Assembly (NCBI RefSeq): GCF_018881505.1
Contig: NZ_JACVQC010000001.1
Span: 1,719,927-1,783,926 of the forward strand
DNA length: 64,000 nucleotides
Source: Polynucleobacter sp. UK-Mo-2m-Kol15
GTDB taxonomy: Bacteria > Pseudomonadota > Gammaproteobacteria > Burkholderiales > Burkholderiaceae
Direction of reading: 5' to 3'
Part shown: positions 17,971-27,670 of the stretch, one piece after another
Layout: every line of letters begins with the position of its first letter
How positions within the stretch are numbered: position 1 is the stretch's first letter
Program-made: the position numbers and the translations under genes
Notes under the pieces: model-generated
Database searches by the model: none
Seen by the model: only the letters and a program-made list of their open reading frames with translations
Told to the model about the DNA's origin: nothing

Positions 17971-19773
17971 TCAAGCAACTTCTTCTGGGAAATATTTAGC
18001 AATACAGCGAATTGGATTTGGTGCTGCTTGGCCTAGACCGCAAATAGAAGCATCTACCATCACGGTTGCTAAGTCTTCAAGCGTACCTTGATCCCAAGAT
18101 TTTGACTGCATTAACTTCGCAGCCTTACTGGTACCCACGCGACACGGTGTACATTGTCCGCAGCTCTCATGCTCAAAAAAGTGCATTACATTCAGCGCCA
18201 TATCGCGCGCCCTATCTTGATCACCAAACACCATTACTGCAGCTGAACCAATGAAACAACCGTAAGGCTGCAAAGTATCAAAGTCGAGTGGAATGTCATT
18301 CATGGTTGCTGGCAAGATACCACCGGATGCGCCACCAGGGAGATAGCCATAAAACTTGTGGCCATCTTGCATGCCACCGCAATACTCATCAATCAACTCT
18401 TGAATAGTAATACCGGCTGGGGCTAATTTCACACCGGGCTTTTTCACTCGACCGCTCACGCTATAGCTACGCAATCCTTTGCGGTCATGGCGACCAAAAG
18501 AGCTAAACCACTCAGGGCCACGCTGAACAATATCGCGCACCCAGTAGAGAGTTTCAAAGTTGTGCTCAAGGGTTGGGCGACCAAACAATCCAACCTGGGC
18601 AATATACGGAGGGCGCATACGGGGTTCACCACGTTTACCTTCGATACTTTCAATCATGGCAGACTCTTCGCCACAAATGTAAGCACCAGCACCACGACGC
18701 AACTCTATCATGGGCAATTTAAATGGCGGATTAGCCTTGAGCTTGACCAATTCCGCTTCAAGCAATTCACGACAGCCATGATATTCATCGCGAAGATAAA
18801 TATAGCAAGCATCGATACCAACTACATTGGCTGCGATTAATAGACCCTCAAGAAAGCGATGTGGATCACGCTCTAGGTAAGTACGGTCTTTAAATGTACC
18901 TGGTTCACCTTCGTCAATGTTCACTGCCATCAACTTTGGAGCAACTTGATCTTTTACAATACGCCACTTGCGCCCTGCCGGGAAACCTGCGCCACCAAGA
19001 CCACGAAGGCCAGAGTTTTCCATGGCCTTGATGATACCTTCGGCATCTTTTTTACCTTCAATAATTTCTTTGGCTAAGGCATAACCACCTTGTGCACGAT
19101 AAGACTCGTAGCCAACATAGTCGGGCGAGACTGCTTGGTTTTCACCTTGAGGAGATACTCCCTTTTCAGCTAAGGCTGCAGGATCAAAATTAGCGCTATC
19201 TTTAGCCATGGGGTGCATTGTCAAATTATTTTTGACAGCAGCGGCCACTTTATCGGGAGTTGCAAACAATACTGGGTACTGATGCACAACTGCTACTGGC
19301 GCCTGCTCACAACGGCCTACACATGGAGCAGCCTCCACCTTAATCTTGGGATTACCCAACATTGCCGGCAGCTTTGCCAACAGATTTTGCGCGCCAGCTA
19401 GCTCACAAGCGATGCCATCACAGACGCGCAAAGTAATATCAGCAACAGGATCGTTACCACGCACCACTTCAAAGTGGTGATAGAAAGTAGCCACTTCATA
19501 AACCTCAGCCATCGGCAAATTCATTTCTTTTGCCAGGGCAACTAAATGACGGTCATGCAAAGCACGATATTCATCATTTAGCTTATGTAAATTTTCAATA
19601 AGTAAATCCCGACGTTTAGCTGCAGCGCCAATCAACTGACGTACCTCAGCCAGGGACACATCATCCGCTTGACGGCCCTTGAGTTTGCTTTTGCGACGAA
19701 TGGTTTCCCTTAAATCATCTGCAGTAGCTACAGCAACTGCCTGGATTTCGCCAGAGGGTTTTGGGTGATTCAT
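17971..19773 (-). CDS. fdsB: NAD-dependent formate dehydrogenase, fused NuoE/NuoF-like beta subunit
   Basis: A 600-residue diaphorase subunit passing electrons from the alpha subunit to NAD+. Residues about 30-190 are a NuoE/FdsG-like thioredoxin fold with a [2Fe-2S] site (VCDGIACELAG; APCVGRCEQAP). The rest is NuoF/FdsB-like: the FMN/NADH loop GLRGLGGAGFPAGRKW, ICGEESAMIESIEG, and a C-terminal [4Fe-4S] site (ESCGQCTPCRVG with a later Cys in ASICGLG). No separate gamma-subunit gene is present, consistent with the fusion. No fdsC/fdsD chaperone genes are seen next to it in this window. Confidence 0.94.
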   Translation of the reverse strand: MNHPKPSGEIQAVAVATADDLRETIRRKSKLKGRQADDVSLAEVRQLIGAAAKRRDLLIENLHKLNDEYRALHDRHLVALAKEMNLPMAEVYEVATFYHHFEVVRGNDPVADITLRVCDGIACELAGAQNLLAKLPAMLGNPKIKVEAAPCVGRCEQAPVAVVHQYPVLFATPDKVAAAVKNNLTMHPMAKDSANFDPAALAEKGVSPQGENQAVSPDYVGYESYRAQGGYALAKEIIEGKKDAEGIIKAMENSGLRGLGGAGFPAGRKWRIVKDQVAPKLMAVNIDEGEPGTFKDRTYLERDPHRFLEGLLIAANVVGIDACYIYLRDEYHGCRELLEAELVKLKANPPFKLPMIELRRGAGAYICGEESAMIESIEGKRGEPRMRPPYIAQVGLFGRPTLEHNFETLYWVRDIVQRGPEWFSSFGRHDRKGLRSYSVSGRVKKPGVKLAPAGITIQELIDEYCGGMQDGHKFYGYLPGGASGGILPATMNDIPLDFDTLQPYGCFIGSAAVMVFGDQDRARDMALNVMHFFEHESCGQCTPCRVGTSKAAKLMQSKSWDQGTLEDLATVMVDASICGLGQAAPNPIRCIAKYFPEEVA

Positions 19774-19972
19774 AGTAATAGTCTCTAATTTCTTGTCGCA
19801 ATAATGATGCTGTTTTATATACCTAAGGCCTTGATTGAGAATGCCTGAAATAGCGAAAAAAGACTTCTATCGCCTTAAATAGGAATTCCTAAAATCACGC
19901 TCGATTTTGGGTTATTTCTATACTCAAGTCCTTGACGGCGCTCAAGTGAATTTATTAAGGGTAAACCCTAGA

Positions 19973-20197
19973 TTAAATGACTGATGGGGAAGGCCTGTCG
20001 CCCGGTGGGAGTGAATAATCAAGCTTACGCTCATAGACACGGGCCTTAAAGCACTCGTTATAGCCCTTACTGCCGATTTGCCAGCCAATAGAAGTGCAAT
20101 CATCTTGAGCAGCAGACTCGATTGAGCCACACCCCGTTAAGGCAATAGTTGCAACTGAAACCAGTATAAGAAAGAGGCGCAATTTAATTGAATTCAT
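19973..20197 (-). CDS. Small lipoprotein
   Basis: A 74-residue protein with a signal peptide ending in a lipobox (LTGC, Cys at residue 22). The mature part is short, with two more cysteines (DDCTSIGW; YNECFKARVYERK) and a Pro/Ser tail. No function recognised. It lies alone between the formate dehydrogenase promoter region and the phasin terminator. The 199 bases between it and the formate dehydrogenase start show no other gene. Confidence 0.65.
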   Translation of the reverse strand: MNSIKLRLFLILVSVATIALTGCGSIESAAQDDCTSIGWQIGSKGYNECFKARVYERKLDYSLPPGDRPSPSVI

Positions 20198-20343
20198 AAC
20201 GCAAGTCTACTTTATTCTGAACGGAAGTTCGAGAGCGACTACCAATCGGGTAGATGCAAAGAAATGAAGGTTATTAAAACCTCAGGATCACATGCCTTTT
20301 AATCCGCCCTCAATGCAATGCTATTAGGGCACCCATAAAAGAA

Positions 20344-20363
20344 AAACCGCCCGAAGGCGGTTT
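20344..20363 (-). terminator. Rho-independent terminator after phasin gene
   Basis: An 8-bp stem (AAACCGCC/GGCGGTTT) with a CGAA-type tetraloop, followed on the minus strand by a T-rich run. It sits 25 bases past the phasin stop codon. Confidence 0.9.
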
Positions 20364-20387
20364 CTCGTACAAAGCAGTTAAAGCGAA

Positions 20388-20960
20388 TTAAGCAGCTTTA
20401 CGGCTCTTAGCAGCTGGCTTTGATACTGCGTATTGACCTTGAATGTTGGCCAATGCAGCATCAACACTCTTCTCAAAACTTGCGAAAGCATCAGTTGCTG
20501 AAGCACGCACTTGGTCAAACTGTTGGAGTGAAGTTTCGAATGCAGTTTTAAATGCAGATACGAATGCCTCAGAACCAGCTGGAGCAGTCTTAGTGGCTTC
20601 TTTAACAAACTTAACCATGTCAGCACGTGCGTCATCAATAGAAGCATCAACTAATTGAGCAACTTCTTTGTTGCCATTACGGACAACTTGATTTACCTTA
20701 GCCTGGTAAGCAGCAGCGTACTTAGCAGCTTCTTGTGCAGCTTCTGGCTGAGCTAACTTTGACAACTGCTGAGCATCTTTAATTGCTAACAATTGTGCAC
20801 TTGCATCTTGAGCAGCAACTAATGCATCTTTTGCAGCAGCTTGGTTGATTTCTGCTAATTCTTTTGCGCTTTCAACAGCTACTTGAGCTAAGTGCTTTGC
20901 GTTTTCAACAGCTTTGGCTTGAGCTTGTGTTAACTGGTCGTTTAATTGATTCTGGAACAT
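20388..20960 (-). CDS. phaP: Phasin, polyhydroxyalkanoate granule protein
   Basis: A 190-residue, alanine- and glutamine-rich, fully helical protein of the phasin_2 family (FQNQLNDQLTQAQAKAVENA; VNQVVRNGNKEVAQLVDAS), ending in a short basic tail (KPAAKSRKAA). Phasins coat storage granules and limit their size. AAGGA lies 7 bases before the ATG. A good promoter overlaps paired TTGC/GCAA palindromes upstream, which suggests control by a PhaR-type repressor that leaves DNA when polymer accumulates. Confidence 0.9.
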   Translation of the reverse strand: MFQNQLNDQLTQAQAKAVENAKHLAQVAVESAKELAEINQAAAKDALVAAQDASAQLLAIKDAQQLSKLAQPEAAQEAAKYAAAYQAKVNQVVRNGNKEVAQLVDASIDDARADMVKFVKEATKTAPAGSEAFVSAFKTAFETSLQQFDQVRASATDAFASFEKSVDAALANIQGQYAVSKPAAKSRKAA

Positions 20961-20995
20961 GATTTTTCCTTAACTTTTTAAGTTGATAAAATTTA

Positions 20996-21052
20996 TTGCG
21001 ATGCACCATTGTAAAAAGTTTTTTATTGCACTGCAAGATTTATTTGCGGCAA
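20996..21052 (-). promoter_or_regulatory. Three PhaR-like palindromic operators upstream of phaP
   Basis: TTGCGATGCA (20996-21005), TTGCACTGCAA (21026-21036) and TTGCGGCAA (21044-21052) share a TTGC-N(1-3)-GCA plan, close to the CTGC-N3-4-GCAG sites reported for PhaR of Paracoccus. One lies on the -35 hexamer and one just at the expected transcription start. Confidence 0.6.
21008..21036 (-). promoter_or_regulatory. Sigma-70-type promoter of phaP
   Basis: On the minus strand, -35 TTGCAG (21036-21031), a 17-base spacer and -10 TACAAT (21013-21008). The predicted start is near 21001, about 40 bases before the phasin ATG. Confidence 0.7.
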
Positions 21053-21165
21053 CGCAACAAAAAGTTCAAAAACCCTGTTTTTTGATTAAAAATAACTGGT
21101 TGAGGGGTGAAATAAATGGATAGTCATACTAAATTTAGGGTAATAATCAGGCCAAAACAATGAAA

Positions 21166-21185
21166 AAACCACCCGAAGGTGGTTT
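21166..21185 (-). terminator. Rho-independent terminator after tRNA-Ser
   Basis: An 8-bp stem AAACCACC/GGTGGTTT with a four-base loop, followed on the minus strand by TTTTTT. It lies 8 bases past the CCA end of the tRNA. Confidence 0.88.
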
Positions 21186-21193
21186 CAAACTAC

Positions 21194-21284
21194 TGGCGGA
21201 AGAGGCGGGATTCGAACCCGCGGTAGGCTATTAACCTACGCACGCTTTCCAGGCGTGTGACTTAAACCGCTCATCCACCCTTCC
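21194..21284 (-). tRNA. tRNA-Ser (GGA)
   Basis: On the minus strand a 91-base tRNA. The acceptor stem GGAAGGG pairs with CTCTTCC, then discriminator G and an encoded CCA. The anticodon stem CACGC/GCGTG holds the loop CTGGAAA with anticodon GGA. A long variable arm (GTAGGTTAATAGCCTAC) and the T-loop GGGTTCGAATCCC are present, as expected for serine. Confidence 0.96.
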
Positions 21285-21344
21285 GTACAGCCTTTGATTA
21301 TACGTTTGCCAGAAGGGTTTACCTGTAAAAGCGCATTTAGCTAC

Positions 21345-23318
21345 TTATACAGACTCTTTAAGCTGATCCAAAATTGCCGGATTTTCAAGGGTAGAGGTAT
21401 CTTGAGTAATCTCTTCTCCCTTAGCGATCACGCGTAACAAGCGACGCATGATCTTGCCAGAACGGGTTTTAGGCAAGTTATCACCGAAGCGCACATCCTT
21501 AGGCTTAGCGATCGGGCCGATCTCTTTACCTACCCAGTTACGCAACTCAGTTGCAATCTTCTTAGCCTCTTCGCCAGTTGGGCGTCCACCCTTAAGCACT
21601 ACGAATACACAAATCGCTTCGCCAGTCATTTCGTCAGGACGTCCAACTACGGCAGCTTCAGCAACTAATGGATTAGCAACTAGGCAAGATTCGATTTCCA
21701 TCGTGCCCATACGGTGACCGGAGACGTTCAGCACGTCATCGATACGGCCAGTAATCGTGAAGTAGCCAGTATCTTTATTGCGAATTGCGCCATCACCTGC
21801 CAGATACAAAGTGCCACCCAACTCTTCTGGGAAGTATGACTTCACGAAGCGATCGGGATCGCCCCAGATTGTACGAATCATGGAAGGCCATGGACGCTTC
21901 ACAACTAAGATACCACCCTGACCGTTTGGAACGTCTACACCGGCCTCATCGACAATCGCCGCCTGAATACCTGGCAAAGGCAATGTGCACGAACCTGGAA
22001 TCATTGGTGTTGCACCTGGTAACGGTGAAATCATATGACCACCAGTTTCAGTTTGCCAGAAGGTGTCTGCGATTGGGCAGCGTGAGCCACCTACATTCTC
22101 GTAATACCACATCCAGGCTTCAGGATTAATCGGCTCTCCAACTGAACCTAGAAGGCGTAATGAAGATAAGTCGTAACTCTTTGGATGCACCGCTTGATCG
22201 TTACTAGACGCTTTAATCAATGAGCGAATTGCAGTTGGTGCAGTGTAGAAAATACTTGCCTTATGCTTCTGAATCATGTCCCAGAAACGACCAGCATTTG
22301 GGAAGGTTGGCACACCCTCAAACACAATCTCAGTAGCGCCTACTGCAAGTGGTCCATAAGTAATATAGGAATGGCCCGTTACCCAACCGATATCGGCAGT
22401 GCACCAGAAGACATCATTTGGCTTGATGTCAAAAGTCCACTTCATTGTGAGAATCGCCCATAAGAGGTAACCGCCAGTCGAGTGCTGTACGCCTTTTGGC
22501 TTACCTGTTGAGCCAGATGTATACAGAATAAAGAGGGGATGCTCAGCGCTGACCCACTCTGGCTCGCAAGTAACGGATTCATTGGCTACGATTTCTTGCA
22601 TCCAAACATCACGACCAGCGGTCATATTAACTTCGTTACCAGTTCGCTTGTTGACGATGACGTGCTTTACATTGGCACATTCACCAGTAGATAGAGCCTC
22701 ATCACAAATGGCCTTCAAAGGCAGGGATTTGCCTCCGCGGAACTGCCCGTCTGCAGTAATAACAGCAACAGCACCAACGTCAATGATTCGGTCACGTAAA
22801 GCTTGAGCAGAGAACCCGCCAAAGACGACAGAGTGGATTGCGCCAATACGAGCACAAGCTTGCATGGCAACAACACCTTCGATAGTCATCGCCATGTAAA
22901 TGATGACACGGTCGCCTGACTTGATGCCCATTTTGCGAAGTGCATTTGCCATTTTGCAAACACGCTCAAGCAAGTCTTGATAATTTACATTGCTAACTGA
23001 ACCATCATCAGCCTCAAAAATAATGGCCGTCTTATTCCCGAGACCATTTTCAACTTGGCGATCTAAGCAGTTATATGAAGCATTGGTCGTGCCATCCTCA
23101 AACCACTTATAAAAAGGTGCTTTGGATTCATCTAAAACCTTAGTGAAAGGCTTTTTCCAGAAGATGTTTTCTTTTGCAAGACGACCCCAGAAACCATCAT
23201 AATCTGCATTAGCTTCAGCACAAAGCTTGTTGTAAGCCTCCATTCCAGAAATGGCGGCAGATTTAACAAAGTCTGCAGGTGGGTTAAATACGCGGTTTTC
23301 TTGCATTAATGGTTCCAT
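21345..23318 (-). CDS. acs: Acetyl-CoA synthetase
   Basis: A 657-residue AMP-forming acetate:CoA ligase. It carries the P-loop [11 protein letters not shown], the adenylate motif [11 protein letters not shown], the hinge [16 protein letters not shown] and, near the C-terminus, the [11 protein letters not shown] motif whose lysine is the usual acetylation switch. An in-frame ATG four codons in (GGAA upstream) could also be the start. It stands alone between tRNA-Ser and the divergently read fumarase gene; the two share a 167-base intergenic region. Confidence 0.97.
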   Translation of the reverse strand: MEPLMQENRVFNPPADFVKSAAISGMEAYNKLCAEANADYDGFWGRLAKENIFWKKPFTKVLDESKAPFYKWFEDGTTNASYNCLDRQVENGLGNKTAIIFEADDGSVSNVNYQDLLERVCKMANALRKMGIKSGDRVIIYMAMTIEGVVAMQACARIGAIHSVVFGGFSAQALRDRIIDVGAVAVITADGQFRGGKSLPLKAICDEALSTGECANVKHVIVNKRTGNEVNMTAGRDVWMQEIVANESVTCEPEWVSAEHPLFILYTSGSTGKPKGVQHSTGGYLLWAILTMKWTFDIKPNDVFWCTADIGWVTGHSYITYGPLAVGATEIVFEGVPTFPNAGRFWDMIQKHKASIFYTAPTAIRSLIKASSNDQAVHPKSYDLSSLRLLGSVGEPINPEAWMWYYENVGGSRCPIADTFWQTETGGHMISPLPGATPMIPGSCTLPLPGIQAAIVDEAGVDVPNGQGGILVVKRPWPSMIRTIWGDPDRFVKSYFPEELGGTLYLAGDGAIRNKDTGYFTITGRIDDVLNVSGHRMGTMEIESCLVANPLVAEAAVVGRPDEMTGEAICVFVVLKGGRPTGEEAKKIATELRNWVGKEIGPIAKPKDVRFGDNLPKTRSGKIMRRLLRVIAKGEEITQDTSTLENPAILDQLKESV

Positions 23319-23485
23319 GCTTCACAGCCCTTCTATTTAATAATCAGTCGTCTTTTTCCGCAAAAATAGTGCAGAGTTAGGGAATCACACCCTAAAGACC
23401 ATATAAGATAAGTGAAAACACGCTAGATTTGCTCTATGGCAAACCCTTAAAATAGAAGAAACCTTACACAATCAACCCTAAAACT

Positions 23486-25009
23486 ATGACAAATATCAAA
23501 CAAAACGATCTTATTCAAAGCGTTGCAGATGCATTCCAGTTCATTTCTTATTACCACCCAAAGGACTTCATCTTGGCAATGAGTAAAGCTTATGAGCTCG
23601 AACAAGGTCCAGCAGCCAAGGATGCGATTGCCCAGATTTTGACTAATAGCCGCATGAGCGCCGAAGGCCACCGCCCTCTTTGCCAAGACACGGGTATTGC
23701 AGTAGTTTTCCTCAAAATCGGCATGAACGTCCAATGGAGCGATGCCACGATGAGCGTAACCGAGATGGTGAATGAAGGTGTGCGCCGGGCCTATACGAAC
23801 CCAGACAATCCCTTGCGCGCCTCAGTTTTAAGTGACCCAGCTGGTAAACGTAAAAATACGGGTGACAACACTCCCGCTGTGATTCATTATGAAATCGTTC
23901 CAGGCGACGGCGTGGAAGTCATCTGTGCAGCTAAGGGCGGTGGCTCTGAAAATAAATCCAAGATGGTCATGCTCAATCCCTCTGACTCCATCGTAGACTG
24001 GGTACTCGAGACTGTTCCAACGATGGGTGCTGGCTGGTGCCCTCCTGGCATCTTAGGCATCGGTATTGGGGGGACCCCAGAAAAAGCCATGTTGATGGCT
24101 AAAGAATCCTTAATGCAGCCCGTTGATATTCAAGAACTGATCGCACGCGGAGCTAAGACTCGCGCTGAAGAACTGCGTCTAGAGCTATACGACAAGGTCA
24201 ATAAGCTTGGTATTGGCGCACAAGGCCTAGGCGGCTTGACCACTGTTCTAGATATCAAAATTATGGAATATCCAACGCATGCCGTTTCATTGGCAGTGGC
24301 GATGATTCCAAACTGCGCAGCAACCCGTCACGTGCACTTCCACTTACATGGCGATGGACCAGCAATATTAGAAAAGCCTTCTTTATCTGATTGGCCAGAT
24401 GTGACATGGACACCAGATACTAAAAAATCCAAGCGCGTGAATTTGGACACCTTAACTCCTGAGGAAGTCGCTAGCTGGAAAGAAGGTGAAACACTCCTAC
24501 TGAATGGCAAAATTTTGACTGGCCGTGATGCTGCCCATAAGCGCATTCAGGACATGCTCGCCAGAGGTGAAGCATTGCCAGTGAGCTTTAAAAATCGTGT
24601 AATTTATTATGTCGGTCCAGTCGATCCAGTGGGCGATGAGGCAGTTGGCCCGGCAGGTCCAACCACTTCGACCCGCATGGATAAGTTCACCGAGATGATG
24701 CTAGGCCAGACTGGCTTGATCTCCATGATTGGTAAAGCGGAACGTGGTCCTGTTGCTATTGAAGCGATCAAGAAGCATAAGTCTGCTTACTTGATGGTTG
24801 TTGGTGGAGCAGCTTACCTAGTATCAAAAGCAATTAAGACAGCAAAGGTTGTTGGCTTTGCTGATCTAGGAATGGAGGCCATCTACGAATTCGATGTCAA
24901 AGATATGCCAGCAACAGTAGCAGTAAGTTCCACTGGCGTTTCGATGCATGAGACTGGTCCAAAAGAATGGCGAGCGAAGATTGGCAATATTCCAGTCAAG
25001 ATCGCCTAA
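23486..25009 (+). CDS. fum: Fumarate hydratase, class I (Fe-S)
   Basis: A 507-residue oxygen-sensitive fumarase with N- and C-terminal domains in one chain. Cluster cysteines are expected in GHRPLCQDTGIAVVF and in the ICAAKGGGSENKS and PTMGAGWCPPGILGIGIGG motifs. The C-terminal domain has GPVDPVGDEAVGPAGPTTSTRMDK. It interconverts fumarate and malate in the TCA cycle. No Fe-independent fumC is seen in the window. Confidence 0.95.
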   Translation: MTNIKQNDLIQSVADAFQFISYYHPKDFILAMSKAYELEQGPAAKDAIAQILTNSRMSAEGHRPLCQDTGIAVVFLKIGMNVQWSDATMSVTEMVNEGVRRAYTNPDNPLRASVLSDPAGKRKNTGDNTPAVIHYEIVPGDGVEVICAAKGGGSENKSKMVMLNPSDSIVDWVLETVPTMGAGWCPPGILGIGIGGTPEKAMLMAKESLMQPVDIQELIARGAKTRAEELRLELYDKVNKLGIGAQGLGGLTTVLDIKIMEYPTHAVSLAVAMIPNCAATRHVHFHLHGDGPAILEKPSLSDWPDVTWTPDTKKSKRVNLDTLTPEEVASWKEGETLLLNGKILTGRDAAHKRIQDMLARGEALPVSFKNRVIYYVGPVDPVGDEAVGPAGPTTSTRMDKFTEMMLGQTGLISMIGKAERGPVAIEAIKKHKSAYLMVVGGAAYLVSKAIKTAKVVGFADLGMEAIYEFDVKDMPATVAVSSTGVSMHETGPKEWRAKIGNIPVKIA

Positions 25010-25058
25010 GCAGTTCATTAATTTATACGTCAGCTACCGTTAATTAAGCGATTTTTAC

Positions 25059-25865
25059 TTGGCACTCATAGGAGTTTTTGATTCTGGCGTTGGAGGCTTA
25101 TCCATTTTGGATGAGGCTTTGCGCCAGCTTCCCGAACATGACTATATTTACTTGGCTGACTCCATCAATGCGCCCTATGGAGAAAAATCCAGTGAGTGGA
25201 TTGCTTCACGCAGTATGGAGCTTTGCCAATATTTAGCTGCACAAGGTTGTGACGCCATTATGGTTGCCTGCAATACTGCTACGGCTGAAGCCATCGCAGA
25301 TATTCGGGTTGAGCTTAACAATATTCCAATCATCGGCGTCGAACCGGGCATCAAGCCTGCAGCCATGCAGTCTTCCAATGGCATTGTCGGTGTACTTGCC
25401 ACCGAAGCCACTCTTAAGAGCGATAAATTTAATGCTTTATTGGCCACCCTTCCCAATTGTCAATTTGTAAAACAAGCCGGGGCTGGTTTAGTTCCTCTGA
25501 TTGAAGCGGGCCAAGCTAATGGCGAAGCAACTTTAGAGTTACTTGCTGAACATCTTCAGCCCATTCAAGATGCTGGTGCAGATACCCTAGTCTTAGGTTG
25601 CACACACTACCCTTTTTTACGAAAATCGATTCGCAAGCTTTTGGGTGACTCAATTAATCTAATAGATACCAGTGATGCGGTCGTGCGTCAGCTGAAGCGC
25701 AAGCTTGAGGCACAAGGTAAACATCTATATAACAATCAATGTGGCTCCATTAAATTGATCAGCAGCAAAAATGTAGAGACTTTGCATCAAATGGCACAAG
25801 AGCTGATGCAGTCAAATCTCGATAAGCACGGTATTGAATCGCAACTGGTAAGTGCTTTTAAGTGA
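25059..25865 (+). CDS. murI: Glutamate racemase
   Basis: A 268-residue enzyme that makes D-glutamate for peptidoglycan. Both catalytic cysteines are in place (MVACNTATA; LGCTHYPF), with the N-terminal IGVFDSGVGGLSIL signature. The start is a TTG at 25059; an in-frame TAA lies 18 bases upstream and no ATG fits, so the rare start is likely real. Its stop overlaps the GTG of the tonB-like gene by 4 bases. Confidence 0.93.
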   Translation: MALIGVFDSGVGGLSILDEALRQLPEHDYIYLADSINAPYGEKSSEWIASRSMELCQYLAAQGCDAIMVACNTATAEAIADIRVELNNIPIIGVEPGIKPAAMQSSNGIVGVLATEATLKSDKFNALLATLPNCQFVKQAGAGLVPLIEAGQANGEATLELLAEHLQPIQDAGADTLVLGCTHYPFLRKSIRKLLGDSINLIDTSDAVVRQLKRKLEAQGKHLYNNQCGSIKLISSKNVETLHQMAQELMQSNLDKHGIESQLVSAFK

Positions 25866-26557
25866 GCAAATTTTTAAATCAAATGAACGCGCGTCTACCA
25901 TTCGATAAAACCGAACGCATCATTATTGGTATTGTGGTTATTCTGCATCTGCTATTTTTAATAGGCTTTCAGAGTGGTATGAAACCAGACAACGAGAATA
26001 AGCTCGATGATGCGCGGGTGATGGCGAATCTCGTTAGCCCTGAAGCGGCTAAGCAGCCCCAAGCCGCTTCGGCAGCGCCCCCACCTAAGCCGAAACAAGA
26101 GCAAAAGAAGAGAGTCGTAGATGAGATATCCACTCAGGCTCCAACGCCACCGCAAACACAACAGCAGACCGCTACTCCACCAACATCACAGCAACCCAAA
26201 ACAGACGCGCAGACACTAAATACTGCAGTTGCGCCCGCAAGCACCTCCGGAGCGAGCGGCACACCGATCCAGACCGATATTGGTAAACTAGTTGTTCTTT
26301 ATCAACCCGATGCAGATGCCTACTACCCCTCTTTCTCAAAGAGATCCGGAGAGCAAGGTGAAGTAGTGGTACGTCTCATTATTGATGAGAGTGGTAGTGT
26401 TGAAGATATTGCCTTACTTCGTTCAAGCTCTTTTCCAAGGCTAGACCGAGCAGCAAGTGAGATTGGCCGTCGCTATCGATTTAAACCATTTTTGGTCAAC
26501 GGTTCACCCGCCAAAATTTCCACCAACCTTTTAATTAAATTTAATTTAAAGAATTAA
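25862..26557 (+). CDS. tonB: TonB-family energy transducer
   Basis: A 231-residue inner-membrane protein: an N-terminal membrane helix (residues 18-38, RIIIGIVVILHLLFLIGF), a Pro/Gln/Ala/Thr-rich periplasmic spacer, and a C-terminal TonB domain (YYPSFSKRSGEQGEVVVRLI, then SSFPRLDRAASEIGRRYRFKP). It transmits membrane potential energy to outer-membrane receptors with ExbB and ExbD. It starts with GTG, overlapping murI by 4 bases, and is followed by exbB after one base. Confidence 0.9.
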   Translation: MSKFLNQMNARLPFDKTERIIIGIVVILHLLFLIGFQSGMKPDNENKLDDARVMANLVSPEAAKQPQAASAAPPPKPKQEQKKRVVDEISTQAPTPPQTQQQTATPPTSQQPKTDAQTLNTAVAPASTSGASGTPIQTDIGKLVVLYQPDADAYYPSFSKRSGEQGEVVVRLIIDESGSVEDIALLRSSSFPRLDRAASEIGRRYRFKPFLVNGSPAKISTNLLIKFNLKN

Positions 26558-26558
26558 C

Positions 26559-27254
26559 ATGACGAATACACCATTTGGTTTAGCAAATTTATGGCTCGAG
26601 GGCGATGCTATTACTCGTTTTGTAGCAATCGCGCTTCTCACCTGCTCCGTTGTGACATGGGTCATTTTGCTCTCCCGCTTCTGGGATTTGCGCAATCTTC
26701 GCAAACTCAAATCCGAGCTTGATCAATTTTGGCGTGCTACTTCTTATGAGCAAGGTCTCAATGCATTTACTAGCCATGCAAGCAACCCCTATTACCAGAT
26801 TGCTAAAGCAGCAAGTATTGCTTCTGTCCACCACCAAAGCCAATCGACAAATCATCGCGAACTTCTGCAAACACTCAACTACTCTGAGTGGATGGCTAGA
26901 AGTTTGAAAAACAGCATCGATAGCATTTCAGCCACACTCCAAAAGGGCCTCACCTTCCTTGGCTCAACAGGTGCAACCTCACCATTTATTGGACTCTTTG
27001 GAACTGTATGGGGCATTTATCATGCCTTGATCGCAATCAGCAGCTCAGGTAGCGCGCAAATCGATCAAGTTGCCGGCCCAATTGGCGAAGCACTCATCAT
27101 GACTGCGCTAGGTTTAGCCGTAGCGATTCCAGCAGTGCTAGGCTTTAACGCGATTAATCGGGCTAATAAGTTAATGATTGCTGATCTCAATCGCTTTGGC
27201 AATGATCTCCTTGCTTACTTTGTGACTGGTGCCCGCGTGAAGTCCGGGGAATAA
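26559..27254 (+). CDS. exbB: ExbB-like proton channel protein
   Basis: A 231-residue MotA/TolQ/ExbB family protein with three membrane helices (residues about 22-42, 135-160 and 178-200) and the signature GATSPFIGLFGTVWGIYHAL followed by GPIGEALIMTALGLAVAIPAVLG. With ExbD it forms the proton-driven motor for TonB. Part of the murI-tonB-exbB-exbD run. Confidence 0.93.
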   Translation: MTNTPFGLANLWLEGDAITRFVAIALLTCSVVTWVILLSRFWDLRNLRKLKSELDQFWRATSYEQGLNAFTSHASNPYYQIAKAASIASVHHQSQSTNHRELLQTLNYSEWMARSLKNSIDSISATLQKGLTFLGSTGATSPFIGLFGTVWGIYHALIAISSSGSAQIDQVAGPIGEALIMTALGLAVAIPAVLGFNAINRANKLMIADLNRFGNDLLAYFVTGARVKSGE

Positions 27255-27256
27255 AT

Positions 27257-27670
27257 ATGTCCTTTAATCTTCAAAACGATCCAGAAGAAAGCGGCATCAT
27301 GGCCGAAATCAACATGACTCCAATGGTGGATGTCATGTTGGTACTCTTAATTATCTTCATCATTACACTGCCAGTAATTCAGCAAGCAGTAAAGGTTGAG
27401 CTCCCCAAAGCGAATAGTGTTCGTAATGAGGTAAAGCCAGAGTCAGTTCAGCTTTCTATCGATGCTCAGGGTCAAATTTTTTGGAACAGCACAGCGATTG
27501 ATTTAAAGACTTTTGATGGCTATGCAGAAAAAGCTGCTCAGAAAGAGCCACAGCCAGAAATCAACTTGCGTGCCGATAAGTCTGTTAAATACGAATACGT
27601 TGCTCAAGTACTAGCAGCATCACGTCGCGCCGGCTTAACAAAACTAGGATTTGTGACTGAACCTAATTAA
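27257..27670 (+). CDS. exbD: ExbD-like biopolymer transport protein
   Basis: A 137-residue protein with the ExbD/TolR plan: short cytoplasmic N-terminus, MAEINMTPMVDVMLVLLIIF with the proton-carrying Asp in the membrane helix, and a periplasmic domain (LRADKSVKYEYVAQVLAASR). It ends 8 bases inside the convergent gene on the other strand. Confidence 0.93.
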   Translation: MSFNLQNDPEESGIMAEINMTPMVDVMLVLLIIFIITLPVIQQAVKVELPKANSVRNEVKPESVQLSIDAQGQIFWNSTAIDLKTFDGYAEKAAQKEPQPEINLRADKSVKYEYVAQVLAASRRAGLTKLGFVTEPN

